Assembly (NCBI GenBank): GCA_963662175.1 | Contig: OY759223.1 | Location: 10,146,249-10,210,248 of the forward strand | Length of the DNA: 64,000 nucleotides | Source: Aradus depressus | Lineage: Eukaryota > Arthropoda > Insecta > Hemiptera > Aradidae | Direction: 5' to 3' | Part shown: positions 33,670-43,652 of the stretch, in pieces | How the letters are laid out: each line of letters begins with the position of its first letter | Numbering within the stretch: the first letter of the stretch is position 1 | Program-made: the position numbers and the translations under genes | The notes under the pieces: generated by a model | The model's input: the letters and a program-made list of their open reading frames with translations, nothing else | Database searches by the model: none | Told to the model about the DNA's origin: nothing

Positions 33670-34594
33670 TTTTATTGAACAAAGTTATTCTGAAATGAAT
33701 ATAATCCCAGTTCAGATTATATATAAATTAGCGATATAATATATAATAGTGTTACAGTTATTCTGTACTGAAGTTCTCATACTCCGCTTTATCCATCCTC
33801 ACTTCATCTAGATCAGCAGGTCAATTAGCCATTCCTTGGTCTAACCCAACGGTCCTTCTCTATGGAGTAATTTATTTTTCAATTATTTTATAATTAAGGA
33901 TGTAATTTGATGGTAGTGGGGTCAAATTTTTTTTCATGTTTGCACATTTTCTTTGATTTGAGTGAACAAAAAATGTAGTTTTTTAGGTCATATTATTATC
34001 GTATAAACGTTACATAAAAAAGTGCTTAAACTTCAAATTATTCTAATTTTCTAAATAATAGTTTCAAATAGCAATTAAAAGTTTTTTTTTTTTAAAACAT
34101 AGTTTTGAATTGCAATTATTATTTGTATCGTCTATTTCTATTTTAGACTTGGCATCTGCGGGAACAATGGATTAAAATAAATCATAAAAGGTGGGATTTT
34201 GTGTGTCTTCTTTGAAAGTGATGCCAAGTCTGGGATGTTGGTCTATCGCTAGTCAGACTGAGAGCTAGACAAACACGTGGGCCACACATCTATTATACCC
34301 CATTTTAAGATAGATTGGCCTGTATTTATACAAACGACTTGATACCTGTCCAATTAATTTTTATTTTTATTTTCACAGGTGTGAACATACAGGTTGGTCC
34401 CCATTGTAAAATAACAAAATGGAATACAAAAAAAAACATTCAACGAGAAAAAAAAAAAAAAAACCGTCGGTTAGTCACTAGTAATGTTTTTTCCCAGAAC
34501 GAATAAACATCTCCTTTTTTTGCGTTTAAAAATCAATATATATGTCCAAAGGAATAAATTGTTGATCCTCACGTCGGTCCTTTTAATTAATCAG
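33670..34594. other. No gene; one hairpin
   Basis: AGACTTGGCATC at 34145-34156 is inverted at 34220-34231. An A-rich stretch lies at 34441-34462. No coding region supported. Confidence 0.5.
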
Positions 34595-34598
34595 TATA

Positions 34599-35736
34599 CA
34601 GGGTGATTCCCTCGTAACTTGAAAAAAAAAAAATTGGATGAAACTAGACCGAAAATGGAGTAGAATACCGCCAACCGCACCTTTCTATTTCAATCCGTTG
34701 CCGAGATATGATTTTTTAAAGTTTTTTTTCGAGAAAATCACATTTTTTGCCAAGTCCCACATTTCTCCCCTTTAAATCAACTTTTCTCAATTTTTGACCA
34801 CATTTTCAGAATTAGCGTTAAATTTCCTATTAGACTAGCGTACTTTCAACTTTTAACCGAAAATTACCAACTTAGAACCGAAATAACAGCTAAAACGTTA
34901 ACATTTTAGAAAAATTAAAATTTCGGGAAATACTTCCACGTCAACTACTTTCCCGCTCAAAGACCGCTTCAACCGTCCAAGGGGCTAGAAAATTTGCGAA
35001 ATTAATCAGCTTTCTATTCGTATGGTCAACTTTGCGATTCCGTATCGATTTCATGGAGAAATTTAAGGTTGAATGCGAAAAAACGTGATGTAAATCGAAT
35101 CTAAAGAGGTCACAAATGCAATTTTTTTTTTATCTAGAGATCATAAGTGTCCACTCTTGTTATTGTGAGACCTGAACTGGCCATACTTATGATCTCTAGA
35201 TTAAAAAAAAAAAATTTGCATTTGTGACCTTTTTAGATTCGATTTACATCACGTTTTTTCGCATTCAACCTTAAATTTCTCCATGAAATCGATACGGAAT
35301 CGCAAAGTTGACCATACCAGCAGAAAGCTGATTACATTTTCAAGTTTTCAAGCCCCTTGGACGGTTGTTGAAGCGGTCTTTGAGCGGGGAACTAGTTGAC
35401 GTGAAGTATTTCCCAAAATTTTAATTTTTCTAAAATGTTAACGTTTTAGCTGTTATTTCGGTTCTAAGTTGGTAATTTTCAAAGTTGAAAGTACGCTAGT
35501 CTAATAGGAAATTTAACGCAAATTCTGATAATGTGGCCAAAAATTGAAAAAAGTTGATTGAAAGGGGAGAAATGTGGGACTTGATGGCAAAAAACATGGT
35601 TTTCTCGAAAAAAAACTTTAAAAATCATATCTCGGCAACGGATTGAAATAGAAAGGTGCGGTTGGCGGTATTCTACTCCATTTTTGGTCTAGTTTCATCC
35701 AAATTTTTTTTTTAAAGTTACGAGGGAATCACCCCG
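34599..35736. mobile_element. 1.1-kb palindromic fold-back, TATA target
   Basis: Left arm from CAGGGTGATTCCCTCG (34599) and right arm to its complement (ending 35736, one mismatch in the first six bases) are inverted copies over almost the whole length. Turning point is near 35150-35170 ('ataagtgtccactcttgtta'). TATA lies on both sides (34595-34598, 35737-35740). No reading frame. The arms share no obvious sequence with 12938-13577 beyond the outer CAGGGTG. Confidence 0.88.
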
Positions 35737-35895
35737 TATATCGTACCTATGGGGGGGATCAACATTTTATTCTTAACAATAAATTAGGAATAAAGCTTAG
35801 AGCTACCTTCATCAGAGCACGAGTCTGTCATTTAAATGTTCGTTAAACCAAAGTTAGTGACATTTTTACAATAGTCCTTTTATAGTAATAAGGCT

Positions 35896-36747
35896 TTAAT
35901 TACGAGGTGATATCGCCTACTACCAGATTGCTCTTTTGTCACTCTGGTGGACATGACTCTAAGAAAGAAAGAAGAAAAGAAATTTTATTATTCTGGGACC
36001 GAGGTCCCCTAAGAATAAATACATTCAGAGTAAAGAAAATGAACAATGAAATATAGTATCAGAACAAAGAAATAAAAAGATAGGTAGGTAAATAAAAATT
36101 AGTGCTACATTGGAGAAAAACTATACAACTAAAAAATAGATAAACAGGAATTAAAAAAACAGGAAAAAACATAAAATTAACAACTTTAATATGATGAAAG
36201 AAAATAAATAAAAGAATCTACATAAATAAAAGAAAAAAAGAAAATCTATATAACTAAGAAACAAATAAAATTGATAATATAAATATAAACCGGCCGAGCA
36301 TAGTACTAAGATGATTGATTATAAAAGAGAAGGAAGGATGCCCAGCCAAGGATACAAATAAAATTAATTTAGAAAGCAGAAAATAAGATGGGATAAAAAA
36401 TAAATAAATGCATAATAAAAATATATTAATGTGTAGAAGAGCCAAAAATGAATACTATTGATTATGATCGAATAATTTAGAAAATATGATAATAAAAAAA
36501 ATATAATATAACTCTAATAGGGGAGTTATAAATTTTGCCTACTCTAAATTTTTATTAACCTAGGGCAGGGGGTCTTTAACGAGTACCTAAGGCTCGGGAA
36601 CATCGCTTAACGTCCCATCCGAAAGACAGCGTGCTTAATTTTTTTTTTTTTTGTAACTCCCAGATAAAATAAATTAAGGGCCTCGGCAATGATCTTGAGC
36701 TGAGTAAGCAAGCAAGCATAGCAATGAGCTACTGGCGCCCTCTAGTC
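35896..36747 (-). repeat. SINE-A split by a LINE insertion
   Basis: Tail part 35896-35962 and remainder 36511-36747. The two halves join at ACTCTAA (35956-35962 and 36511-36517), the target duplication of the inserted LINE. Confidence 0.88.
35963..36510 (-). mobile_element. 5'-truncated LINE 3' end (family L-B) inside SINE-A
   Basis: On the minus strand it ends 'cctcggtcccagaataataa' and an (TTTC)-rich tail, matching the plus-strand copy at 60420-60785. 7-bp duplication ACTCTAA. No ORF survives. Confidence 0.82.
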
Positions 36748-37069
36748 CTTTTAAATATTTGCCATTATAATGCTGATTTGTTGAAATCTGAAGGAGGGGT
36801 GCAAAATAAGGGCTTTAAAAAAAATATTAATCAGAATGTATTTATATAAGTCTATATTTTCTATAATCTGTTGTTGATTTAAAAATTATAAAAGCTTTTT
36901 TTAGCTTCAGGGTTGTACGGTAGCTTCTCTGTTTGTCTTGAAAGTTTAGGGAACTTTCATGCAGGTCGCCACCCATTTCTAAAAACTTGTGAGTCTGAAT
37001 ATGCAGCAGACCCTGATTTCTCCTATGAAAGAAAGCATTGTAAATTTAAAAAATGATCTTTCGTTAGTT
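36748..37069. other. No recognised feature
   Basis: Nothing supported. Confidence 0.5.
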
Positions 37070-37396
37070 ATTGTGACGAGGTCATATCGCCTACTACCAT
37101 TGCGCTCGACAGGAAAATATATAGTTGTGTCAGGTTGTTCCTGATTGCTTTTGTCCTTGTCATATATCGCCTATTACAAGAGCGCTCTTTCGTCACTCTG
37201 GTGGTTTATTTACCTAGGGTCTTTTTTTAATGAGTACCTGACATCGTACATCGAACTATCGCTTAACGTCACATTCGAAGAACGGCGTGGTCAAGGTTTT
37301 TTTTACCTCCCAGATAAAAAACCGAAGGGCCTCGGCCGGGTTTCGAACTCGCGGTCTTGAGCTCAGTACACTACTTCTGAGCTACCGACGTCCCCA
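37070..37396 (-). repeat. SINE-A copy with 50-bp insertion
   Basis: Tail, a foreign stretch at about 37108-37158, then body and head ('gggtttcgaactcgcggtct', 'gagctaccgacgtcccc'). Confidence 0.8.
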
Positions 37397-37456
37397 GAAA
37401 TGTTGTTTATATAATATATATTTTATTTTAATTTTAATTTTTTCAGGTGAGAACAT

Positions 37457-37650
37457 ACTCAGAAGCCTGGTTATCTTGATAGATCCAGGAGTGCTGAAAT
37501 CATCAGAGGTCGGATTATCTTGACAGCTTCTAGATGTGCTGAAGTCATCAGAAGTCGAGTTTTTTTGATAGTTCTAGGAGTGCTGAAGTCTTCAGAAGTC
37601 GGGATATTTTGATAGTTTCCGTTAGGTGCTGAAGTCACCAGAAATAGGGT
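37457..37650 (+). repeat. 44-46-bp tandem repeat, four units
   Basis: 'gtgctgaa' recurs at 37491, 37536, 37580 and 37626; each unit has 'ttatcttgatag', 'aggagtgctgaagtcatcag'. Related units at 1340-1405. Confidence 0.85.
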
Positions 37651-38059
37651 TATCAGACAACAAAAGTTGGATTATCTTCAATAAATCTTAACACTTTTAT
37701 TTTGCGATTTTGGTTGCAATTTTTGAATAAGCTCAATAAAAATGTTTCACGTCAAAATCGAAAAGTAAACAGTTTAAGAAGAAATTGATAAGATACACTG
37801 TGTCGGAGAGCCCGCCTAGAAGCGCAGCGTCCCAGGCCTTGTGTATCAGGAGGCCTCGATGGAAACAAACCTGGCACGATTACCTTGCCTGCCAACTAAC
37901 AGCGAACTAAGCACATCTACATGAAGTTATAATAGATTTAATGTTTCCTATACATTGCAATGCATTTTGAAAATTCTATACAGTACACGCACAAGAACAA
38001 CCATTCTTTGCGAAATAGAAAAAAATGAAAAAATGTCGGAATTAATAAAAATAAACTTG

Positions 38060-41000
38060 TCATGAAGGATTGGTTGTAAGAACCATACGATATGCATTTT
38101 TAAACACAATAGGTGTCACTTCATCAGAAACAAAATTTCGTAAAGGCCGCCGACTTGAAAAAGGATTTTTTGTCTCAGGAATAATCACCTGAACCTCTTT
38201 CACCAGCGACTGAATCCTTTTTAAATCAGCTTTTATTTCTTTCTCAGTATAAGAAGTTACAAGAAGTGGAACTCCGAACGCAAACATGGCAGAAATCGTA
38301 TCAGCCCAACTGTCCGTTGATGCGTACCCAGTTTTTCGGTAAAGTCCTGGATTGAACGCTACTATGAGCGTGGGGTTGTCATTTTTTGGGTATTCGTGGT
38401 AGAGGCAGTTTTTGAAAGTGTATTCAATTGTGCGGCCGTTTTTTGAAAATGTTTTTCTCGGAATGGAGACAATTTCCGGACCAATGAAAACAAGAGTCAA
38501 ATCGCCTGGAAGAAAATTAAACAAAAAATCCTCCCATTTTCTTAAATTGCTTGCTTCAAATGAAGGTTCTGGGCCTATGATATGTACGGTTACTTTAATA
38601 CTGGAAAAATGTTTAAACGATTTGAGTGTCTCCAAAATGGTTAAGGGACAAGATGCAATTTCGGAGAGTAAAGCGGATTCCACAGGATTGGAGATATGCG
38701 CTATTTCATCCATGGAATTAGGCAAAGAGGACAAAAGAGGAATGGGGACATCTCGAGGACGTTGCCGAAGAATGTCAAGAAAGAGGATGAGATGAGCGCA
38801 ATCAGAATCATGCCTGGAAGGCTTATGTCCAAGGCTGCACCAGGATATTGAGAAACAATCTGCGCAGGTCTGGAGGTTGGAGTTGCAATGGCAGGTGGCG
38901 CAGACTGGTGGGAATAGGCAGATCTCTTGTTCTGACGACTCCAGAGGACGTCCCAATACTTGACTGCACAGGGAGACCAACCCACATCGAAACTGACGAT
39001 AAGCATCGGCCCCTGTAACGAGAAAAAAGTTACAGAGTAAAAAAATACTACAAAGGTTTGATCAGGTCAAATAATGAAAGTGCGAATACTCTGCGATCTA
39101 TGTCAATACAGTGGAAAGCTAATAAAATAAATAAAAACAAAAAATTTGTTCAACTTTTATATTGTCTAATTTCACAACAATGTATACATAAAGTGGACCT
39201 GTTTCGGCTTCCATCCTCAGACCAAGTTCAAAAGTGACATTTAAAAAAGTTGTCATAATTATACAATACTCAGGTAACCTGAGATTACCTAGGGTTGTGA
39301 CACCCTGTCCCCTAGGAAAGTCACTGGGGGAGGAGGGGGGGGGGGGGGGGGGGGGGGGGAGGAGTTCTACCTTAACATAACGTAAACAAATATTTCAATT
39401 GAAAATTGTATTTATTTATTTTCTTTATTTTATTATAAGACAGACTTAATTGATAGTTGATGTCCTGATTGGCGTGAGAGAGGAAGGCTACCCAGCGGTA
39501 GCTCCTCAGAGCGAAATTTAAAAACAATGAATATTATAAAAATGAAGAAAACGTATGTTTTTTAAAAAATATTGTCTATTTCACAAATAATATATTATAT
39601 GGGAGTACTTTCGGTATTGCTACCATCTTCAGCCACGACTTAACAAATACTAAATTGAAGTTCAACTAGGTAGGTAGTTTACAATCTAAGCGGTAGGTAG
39701 GTATCCTTTTTCTGCCCCTACGGGGTTTTCCTATCCTTTCTGTACAGTTAATATTTGAAATATGTAAAAACATAAAAAATGACATTTCTTCCCAAATTGG
39801 GATCTTAAAAATAAAAAATTGAAATAGTATGTGTTGATTAAATGCATATATGAAGTGAATTAAAGATAAAAATTGTAAATATATGAATAAAAATAAAATA
39901 AAAAGTTTTATACAATAAAATATACAGTTTTTTGAGAGAGTAAGTACGTATACACAGAGACTGCAGGATTATATTATTGGCGATAAAAGGGGTGAGTATT
40001 TGAAATTGGTCTGCACCGAAAGTACTCCCGTATTATATATTATTTGTGAAATAGACAATATTTTTTTTTTTTTTAAATACGTTTTCTTTATTTTTATCAA
40101 GTGTTTCACAATATCTCTGCAAAAATGTTAAATATCAATGAATATTATGATTATTATTAATGAATATTATGGGGATATTATGATTTTGTTTCAAGAAGTG
40201 GCCGGTTGCAATTTGGGATTATAGTAAGTCACGGTTCCACCTCCTCTTCAATCTCCTGGGAGGATTGTGTGACAAGTGTGGTGAAGAAAGTGAGTGGATG
40301 TATGGATGTGGGTGTGAATGCAATTTGCTATGGAAACGTCTGTAAAGGTCCTGAATAGTGTCGTGTACTGTGTTTATCATGAGGTCATTGTGGAGTGTTC
40401 TGTTACTTACGTATGGTGGGCATTGTGTAATGAGTCTGAGTGCCTTTGACTGGAAAACCTGGATACGTCAAAGACACTAATTCTAACATTCTAATTATTC
40501 AAACAATTTTTTAAATAATTAGGATGTTATTGTTATATTGAATTAGTGACCAATGATGTTATTTATTGTTTACATAAATGAAACAAACCTCGTTTTTTCT
40601 TATATATTGTCTTTTTCACAAGAAATTGTTTATACATAAGCTATCGGTTTATAAAAAATACTCTTAGTTTATAACCTGTGTGTGTAATGCTGAAACCGAT
40701 AGTTTATATATAAATTTATCGTGTAATTGGTATTATTTTTTTAAAAAATGTTTGTTTTATTTATTAGCGTTGCCCGAAAAATTTTGAATTTTTCCCATAA
40801 TATCTCATCCGATTCTTAGCCATTTCTTCGACATTACATTCATGACATGGCAGTATTCTATTATTCACATGGAATTAGGCATATAGTCAAATCCCGAAAA
40901 AAGGCAACAACAAACATTAATGATTTTGGTATGAAAACAAATTTGGGGGCCGAGCAACGGTGGTCATCGTAGCTAATAATTGCGAAGGAACAGTGAACCC

Positions 41001-42037
41001 CACCTAGTATGTGCTGAGCAACTCTGACAACCTAGCTAGTATGTGCTGAGACTTAGGACCCCCTTCCCTTTCAATATTTTGAGACGTCACATATGCTATT
41101 TTTTAATTTTGCTTTTAAGAATACTAATGTGAAATCATCAAGATACGACCATTCGTTAATGAGCTAGCACTATTTTTATGCTTGGCCCCCTCACAACCCC
41201 CCTCTCGATAAGAATTTTGAGATCCTATATCTGACACCCTATTTTTCAATTGGCTTTTAAGAATACTACATGTGAAATTTCATCAAGATCCAACCATCCG
41301 TTAATGAGCTAGCACTATTTTTATACTTAGCCTCCACAACCCGCTCTCCCGTTCAGAATTCTGAGACGCCACATAGCCTATTCTTCAATCTGGTTCAGAA
41401 GGATGCTACAGGTGAAATTTCATGAAAATCCGTTCAGCCGTTTGGGCGTGATGTTGGAACAAACAAACCCCGTTTCAGCTTTATTAATATAGATAAGTTT
41501 CCACAATATGTCCGCGTTTCTAAACTTAGAAACTGTATTTAATGATAGTATAAAAACATGTTTTAGATACTTATGGTGGGAATTCTTTCCGAAACGTCTA
41601 TATAATGTTAGATTGTAAAACAAATATAAATAGGAGAAAAATATAGCAGCTGAAAAATATATTATTGTAACTCAAAAGTAGTTTAATTGAATTATGAAAC
41701 ATTCTAGCATCTTCCTAGATGAATTAAGTAAGTTAACATCAGTTTCTTATTTAGAATTTAGCAGAGAAGCATGATGTTAGATGAGAAGAGTACCTACCTA
41801 GTAAGTATGCCTTATTGAAGACATTGGAGGTTCCAAGAGAGGCAGCTAAAGAGACGAGCGCATCACAGATCTCCAGATGATCATCATAGTCTTCATCTCT
41901 GTGGTCCTGGGTGCAATAGATGGCTAGAGTGCAGCCGGTGCAACGAATGGCCGTCTCAGGGGTAACACAAGACTGACAGAGATTGCAGACCCCACTGGCG
42001 TACTGTTGACGGTACCACATCTTGTATGTAGACATAA
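38060..42037 (-). CDS. Two-MYND zinc-finger protein, MSS51-like
   Basis: Exons 42037-41798 and 39012-38060 (minus). The donor CTAG|GTAGGT and acceptor TTACAG|GGG agree in phase 1 (G + GG = Gly), giving about 396 residues if translation starts at the ATG at 42035. First MYND finger: C17, C20, C32, C35, C41, H45, H53, C57. A second finger follows in exon 2 (VCATCHCNSN…CADCFSISWCSLGH…C). The C-terminal half has the MSS51/ZMYND17-type pattern LIVAFNPGLYR…SWADTI…PLLVTSYTEKE. In yeast Mss51 acts in mitochondrial COX1 expression; in animals the role is less clear, so function here is inference. A pyrimidine tract and AG just before 42037 allow an upstream 5' exon. The intron (2.8 kb) is full of Penelope and LINE debris. 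Name used is descriptive only. Confidence 0.85.
39195..39225 (-). ncRNA. Hammerhead-like motif, degraded
   Basis: CTGAGGA, a 2-bp GG…CC stem II, GAAA, then CAGG-TC where related copies have a palindrome. Followed by 'gtgaaattagacaatataaa', also found in the terminal repeats at 39540-40097. In the MYND-gene intron. Confidence 0.35.
39330..39361 (+). repeat. Poly(G) run
   Basis: A near-continuous run of about 25 G. Such runs are prone to sequencing error and can form G-quadruplexes. Confidence 0.9.
39536..40097 (-). mobile_element. Penelope-like 3' end with inverted terminal repeats
   Basis: About 75-bp inverted repeats (39536-39615 and 40012-40097) containing 'gggagtactttcgg' and 'tatttgtgaaatagacaata'. 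Between them, 39926-40008 ('acgtatacacagagactgca', 'ggattatattattggcgata') matches the 3' UTR of the Penelope-like copy at 29214-29320. Inverted terminal repeats are known in Penelope elements. Confidence 0.65.
39598..39636 (-). ncRNA. Hammerhead ribozyme candidate
   Basis: Best of four. Minus strand: GUGG, CUGAAGA, U, GGUA-GCAA-UACC, GAAA, GUAC, U, C, CCAU. All core boxes are exact. Stem II is 4 bp with a GCAA loop; stem III is the self-complementary AGUACU; stem I is 3-4 bp (UGG with CCA, plus a G-U pair). Cleavage would follow the C at 39603. A short palindromic stem III suggests action as a dimer, as reported for Penelope hammerheads. Confidence 0.65.
40560..40760. repeat. Inverted repeat related to Penelope ends
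   Basis: CTATCGGTTT (40641-40650) and its complement (40694-40703) enclose a 43-bp loop. 'attgtctttttcacaagaaa' resembles the conserved part of the terminal repeats nearby. Confidence 0.45.
40765..41495 (+). repeat. Repeat element with three internal 140-bp units
   Basis: Begins 'ttattagcgttgcccg', has three imperfect units sharing 'gttaatgagctagcactatt' and 'atttcatcaagatccaacca', and ends 'ccgttcagccgtttgggcgt … tattaatatagata'. This end pattern is common in insect interspersed repeats; class uncertain. In the MYND-gene intron. Confidence 0.55.
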
Positions 42038-42116
42038 CTATATGAAAAAAAAAAATGGGAGAATTTAACTTCTAAATCATATATATATATATATTATATG
42101 AATAAAAATAGAATAA

Positions 42117-42352
42117 ACTAAATAAACTTAAGCACGCCGTCCTTCGGATGGGACGTTAAGCGATGGTCCCGAGTCTGTACGATGTAAGGTACTCGTTAAA
42201 GACCCCTGCCCTAGGTGAATAAAAATTTAGAATAGGCAAAATTTAGGACTCCCACTGTAGAGTCGGGCTCATGTTCACCAGTGTTACGAAAAAGCGCTCT
42301 GGTGGTAGGCGATATGACCTCGTAGTTAAAGCCCGGGCATGAGTCACAATAA
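42117..42352 (+). repeat. SINE-A, 5' truncated
   Basis: Starts in the body, complete to 'agcccgggcatgagtcacaa'. Just upstream (5') of the first visible MYND-gene exon. Confidence 0.88.
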
Positions 42353-42644
42353 CTATTATATGAATGATATTAATATTATTATGGATGATATTACTTGGGC
42401 GCATTAGGAACAACTCATTAGATCTACAATGTGTGCACTTGTAACTATGATTCAATTATTTTGCTGAATATTGCTGATTTTGGTTTTGAAAATCAATATC
42501 TTCATCAATATTATCATAATCTAAGAAAGAAACAACGGGCTTGCGGTAACTAAATACGAAATAAATACTTTTGATTGAAATATTTCTAAATATCTAATAA
42601 ATAAAATATTTATTTCGCCATAATTAAATATATATATGCTCCTT

Positions 42645-43070
42645 TCTCACACATCAAAGCACTGGCTCAACTCCGTCTATCTGGCAAGTACTGTCTTAAA
42701 ATCAGTAACAAAAATAATGTATACACCCTTAATTCCCAGGAACTTTGTACAATCTGCAATAAAAATGAATTGGAAGACGTATACCACCTGTTAATATGCT
42801 GTTCGATATACTCCCCCATTAGAAGCCACTTCCTGCCTCAATCAGTACAGACCGATCCAACTTTCATACATTACTTCTGGCCCATAATAAGAATGAATAA
42901 TGTACTTCAACTTACATATTATCCCCACTCCATACTTACTGTCTTTGTTATGTTATTATTATTAATTTGTAATTACTTTTTTTTATTTATTTTATTAAAG
43001 GTTCCTTTGTATGTGTCATTATTATGTTAATATTGTAAAAGTAATGGTCACTGACTCAATTGTAAAGGGG
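42645..43070 (+). pseudogene. LINE ORF2 C-terminal fragment
   Basis: Frame reads HIKALAQLRLSGKYCLKISN … ELCTICNKNELEDVYHLLIC, a Cys-Cys-His-Cys knuckle typical of LINE ORF2 C-termini. The related sequence at 54351-54740 has the same order. 3' UTR ends near 43070. Confidence 0.65.
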
Positions 43071-43106
43071 TGATCCCTTTAAACAATTTTAAAAAATATA
43101 TTATTA

Positions 43107-43225
43107 TTATAGACACAATTATGTATGAGAATATAAAAGCCCCTATGTAAGTTAACTATTGACCTATCGCACAAAATGTCGACTGGTTTTGGAGTGGGAG
43201 CGAAGTTGATTAATTAGTTTTGGGA
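43107..43225 (+). repeat. Helentron-like 3' end
   Basis: 'cccctatgtaagttaactat' to 'ttttgggaaagtacata'; the hairpin is replaced by a LINE tail. Confidence 0.6.
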
Positions 43226-43300
43226 AAGTACATAATGTATACATTCTGATGACGTATCCTATTATAATGTTAAGGCTTAACGGAAATAAATATTATTGTT
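43226..43300 (+). repeat. LINE 3' tail family
   Basis: 'tgtatacattctgatgacgt' … 'ttaacggaaataaatattat' (AATAAA inside) recurs at 58500-58566. Confidence 0.65.
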
Positions 43301-43569
43301 ATTACAAGTTTTATCTGCTGTGTTATTATGCTTGAAATAACATTACAGTGGGGTTATTATAGTTTTCAAAAGATACCTGATAGATTTATTTAGGTTATCG
43401 AGAAGAAATTTAACTTTGGGGCTAGTAACAAAAGACATTTCAAAATTTTCGTGGGGATGGAGAGTTTTTTGTTAAATTTTCTTTGCAACCAACTTACGAT
43501 AATCTTCCTTATGTGTTAAAGTTTAGAGAATAAAGGCAATGATAATTCGCTTTGCAAGTTTCATATTTC

Positions 43570-43575
43570 TTTATT
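43570..43575 (-). promoter_or_regulatory. Polyadenylation signal of malic enzyme
   Basis: AATAAA on the minus strand, 78-83 nt downstream of the malic-enzyme stop codon. Confidence 0.65.
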
Positions 43576-43652
43576 TACACAAATTCTTAAGATGAAATAA
43601 AATTACTTCTCAAAAAAAAATAAGAAAAATGTTCTCTTAAACAATGATTGTC

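Larger units (their letters stand above)
39400..40478 (-). pseudogene. Jockey-like LINE 3' end, interrupted
   Basis: Minus-strand ORF2 C-terminus at 40478-40175 (QVFQSKALRLITQCPPYVSN … NPPRRLKRRWNRDLL) closely matches 22645-22950. Its 3' UTR continues at 39535-39400 ('ctgggtagccttcctctctc'). The Penelope-type segment 39540-40097 lies between. Confidence 0.75.

Noticed and set aside
38412..38795. 127-codon plus-strand frame
   Set aside because: Shadow of the MYND-gene exon on the opposite strand.
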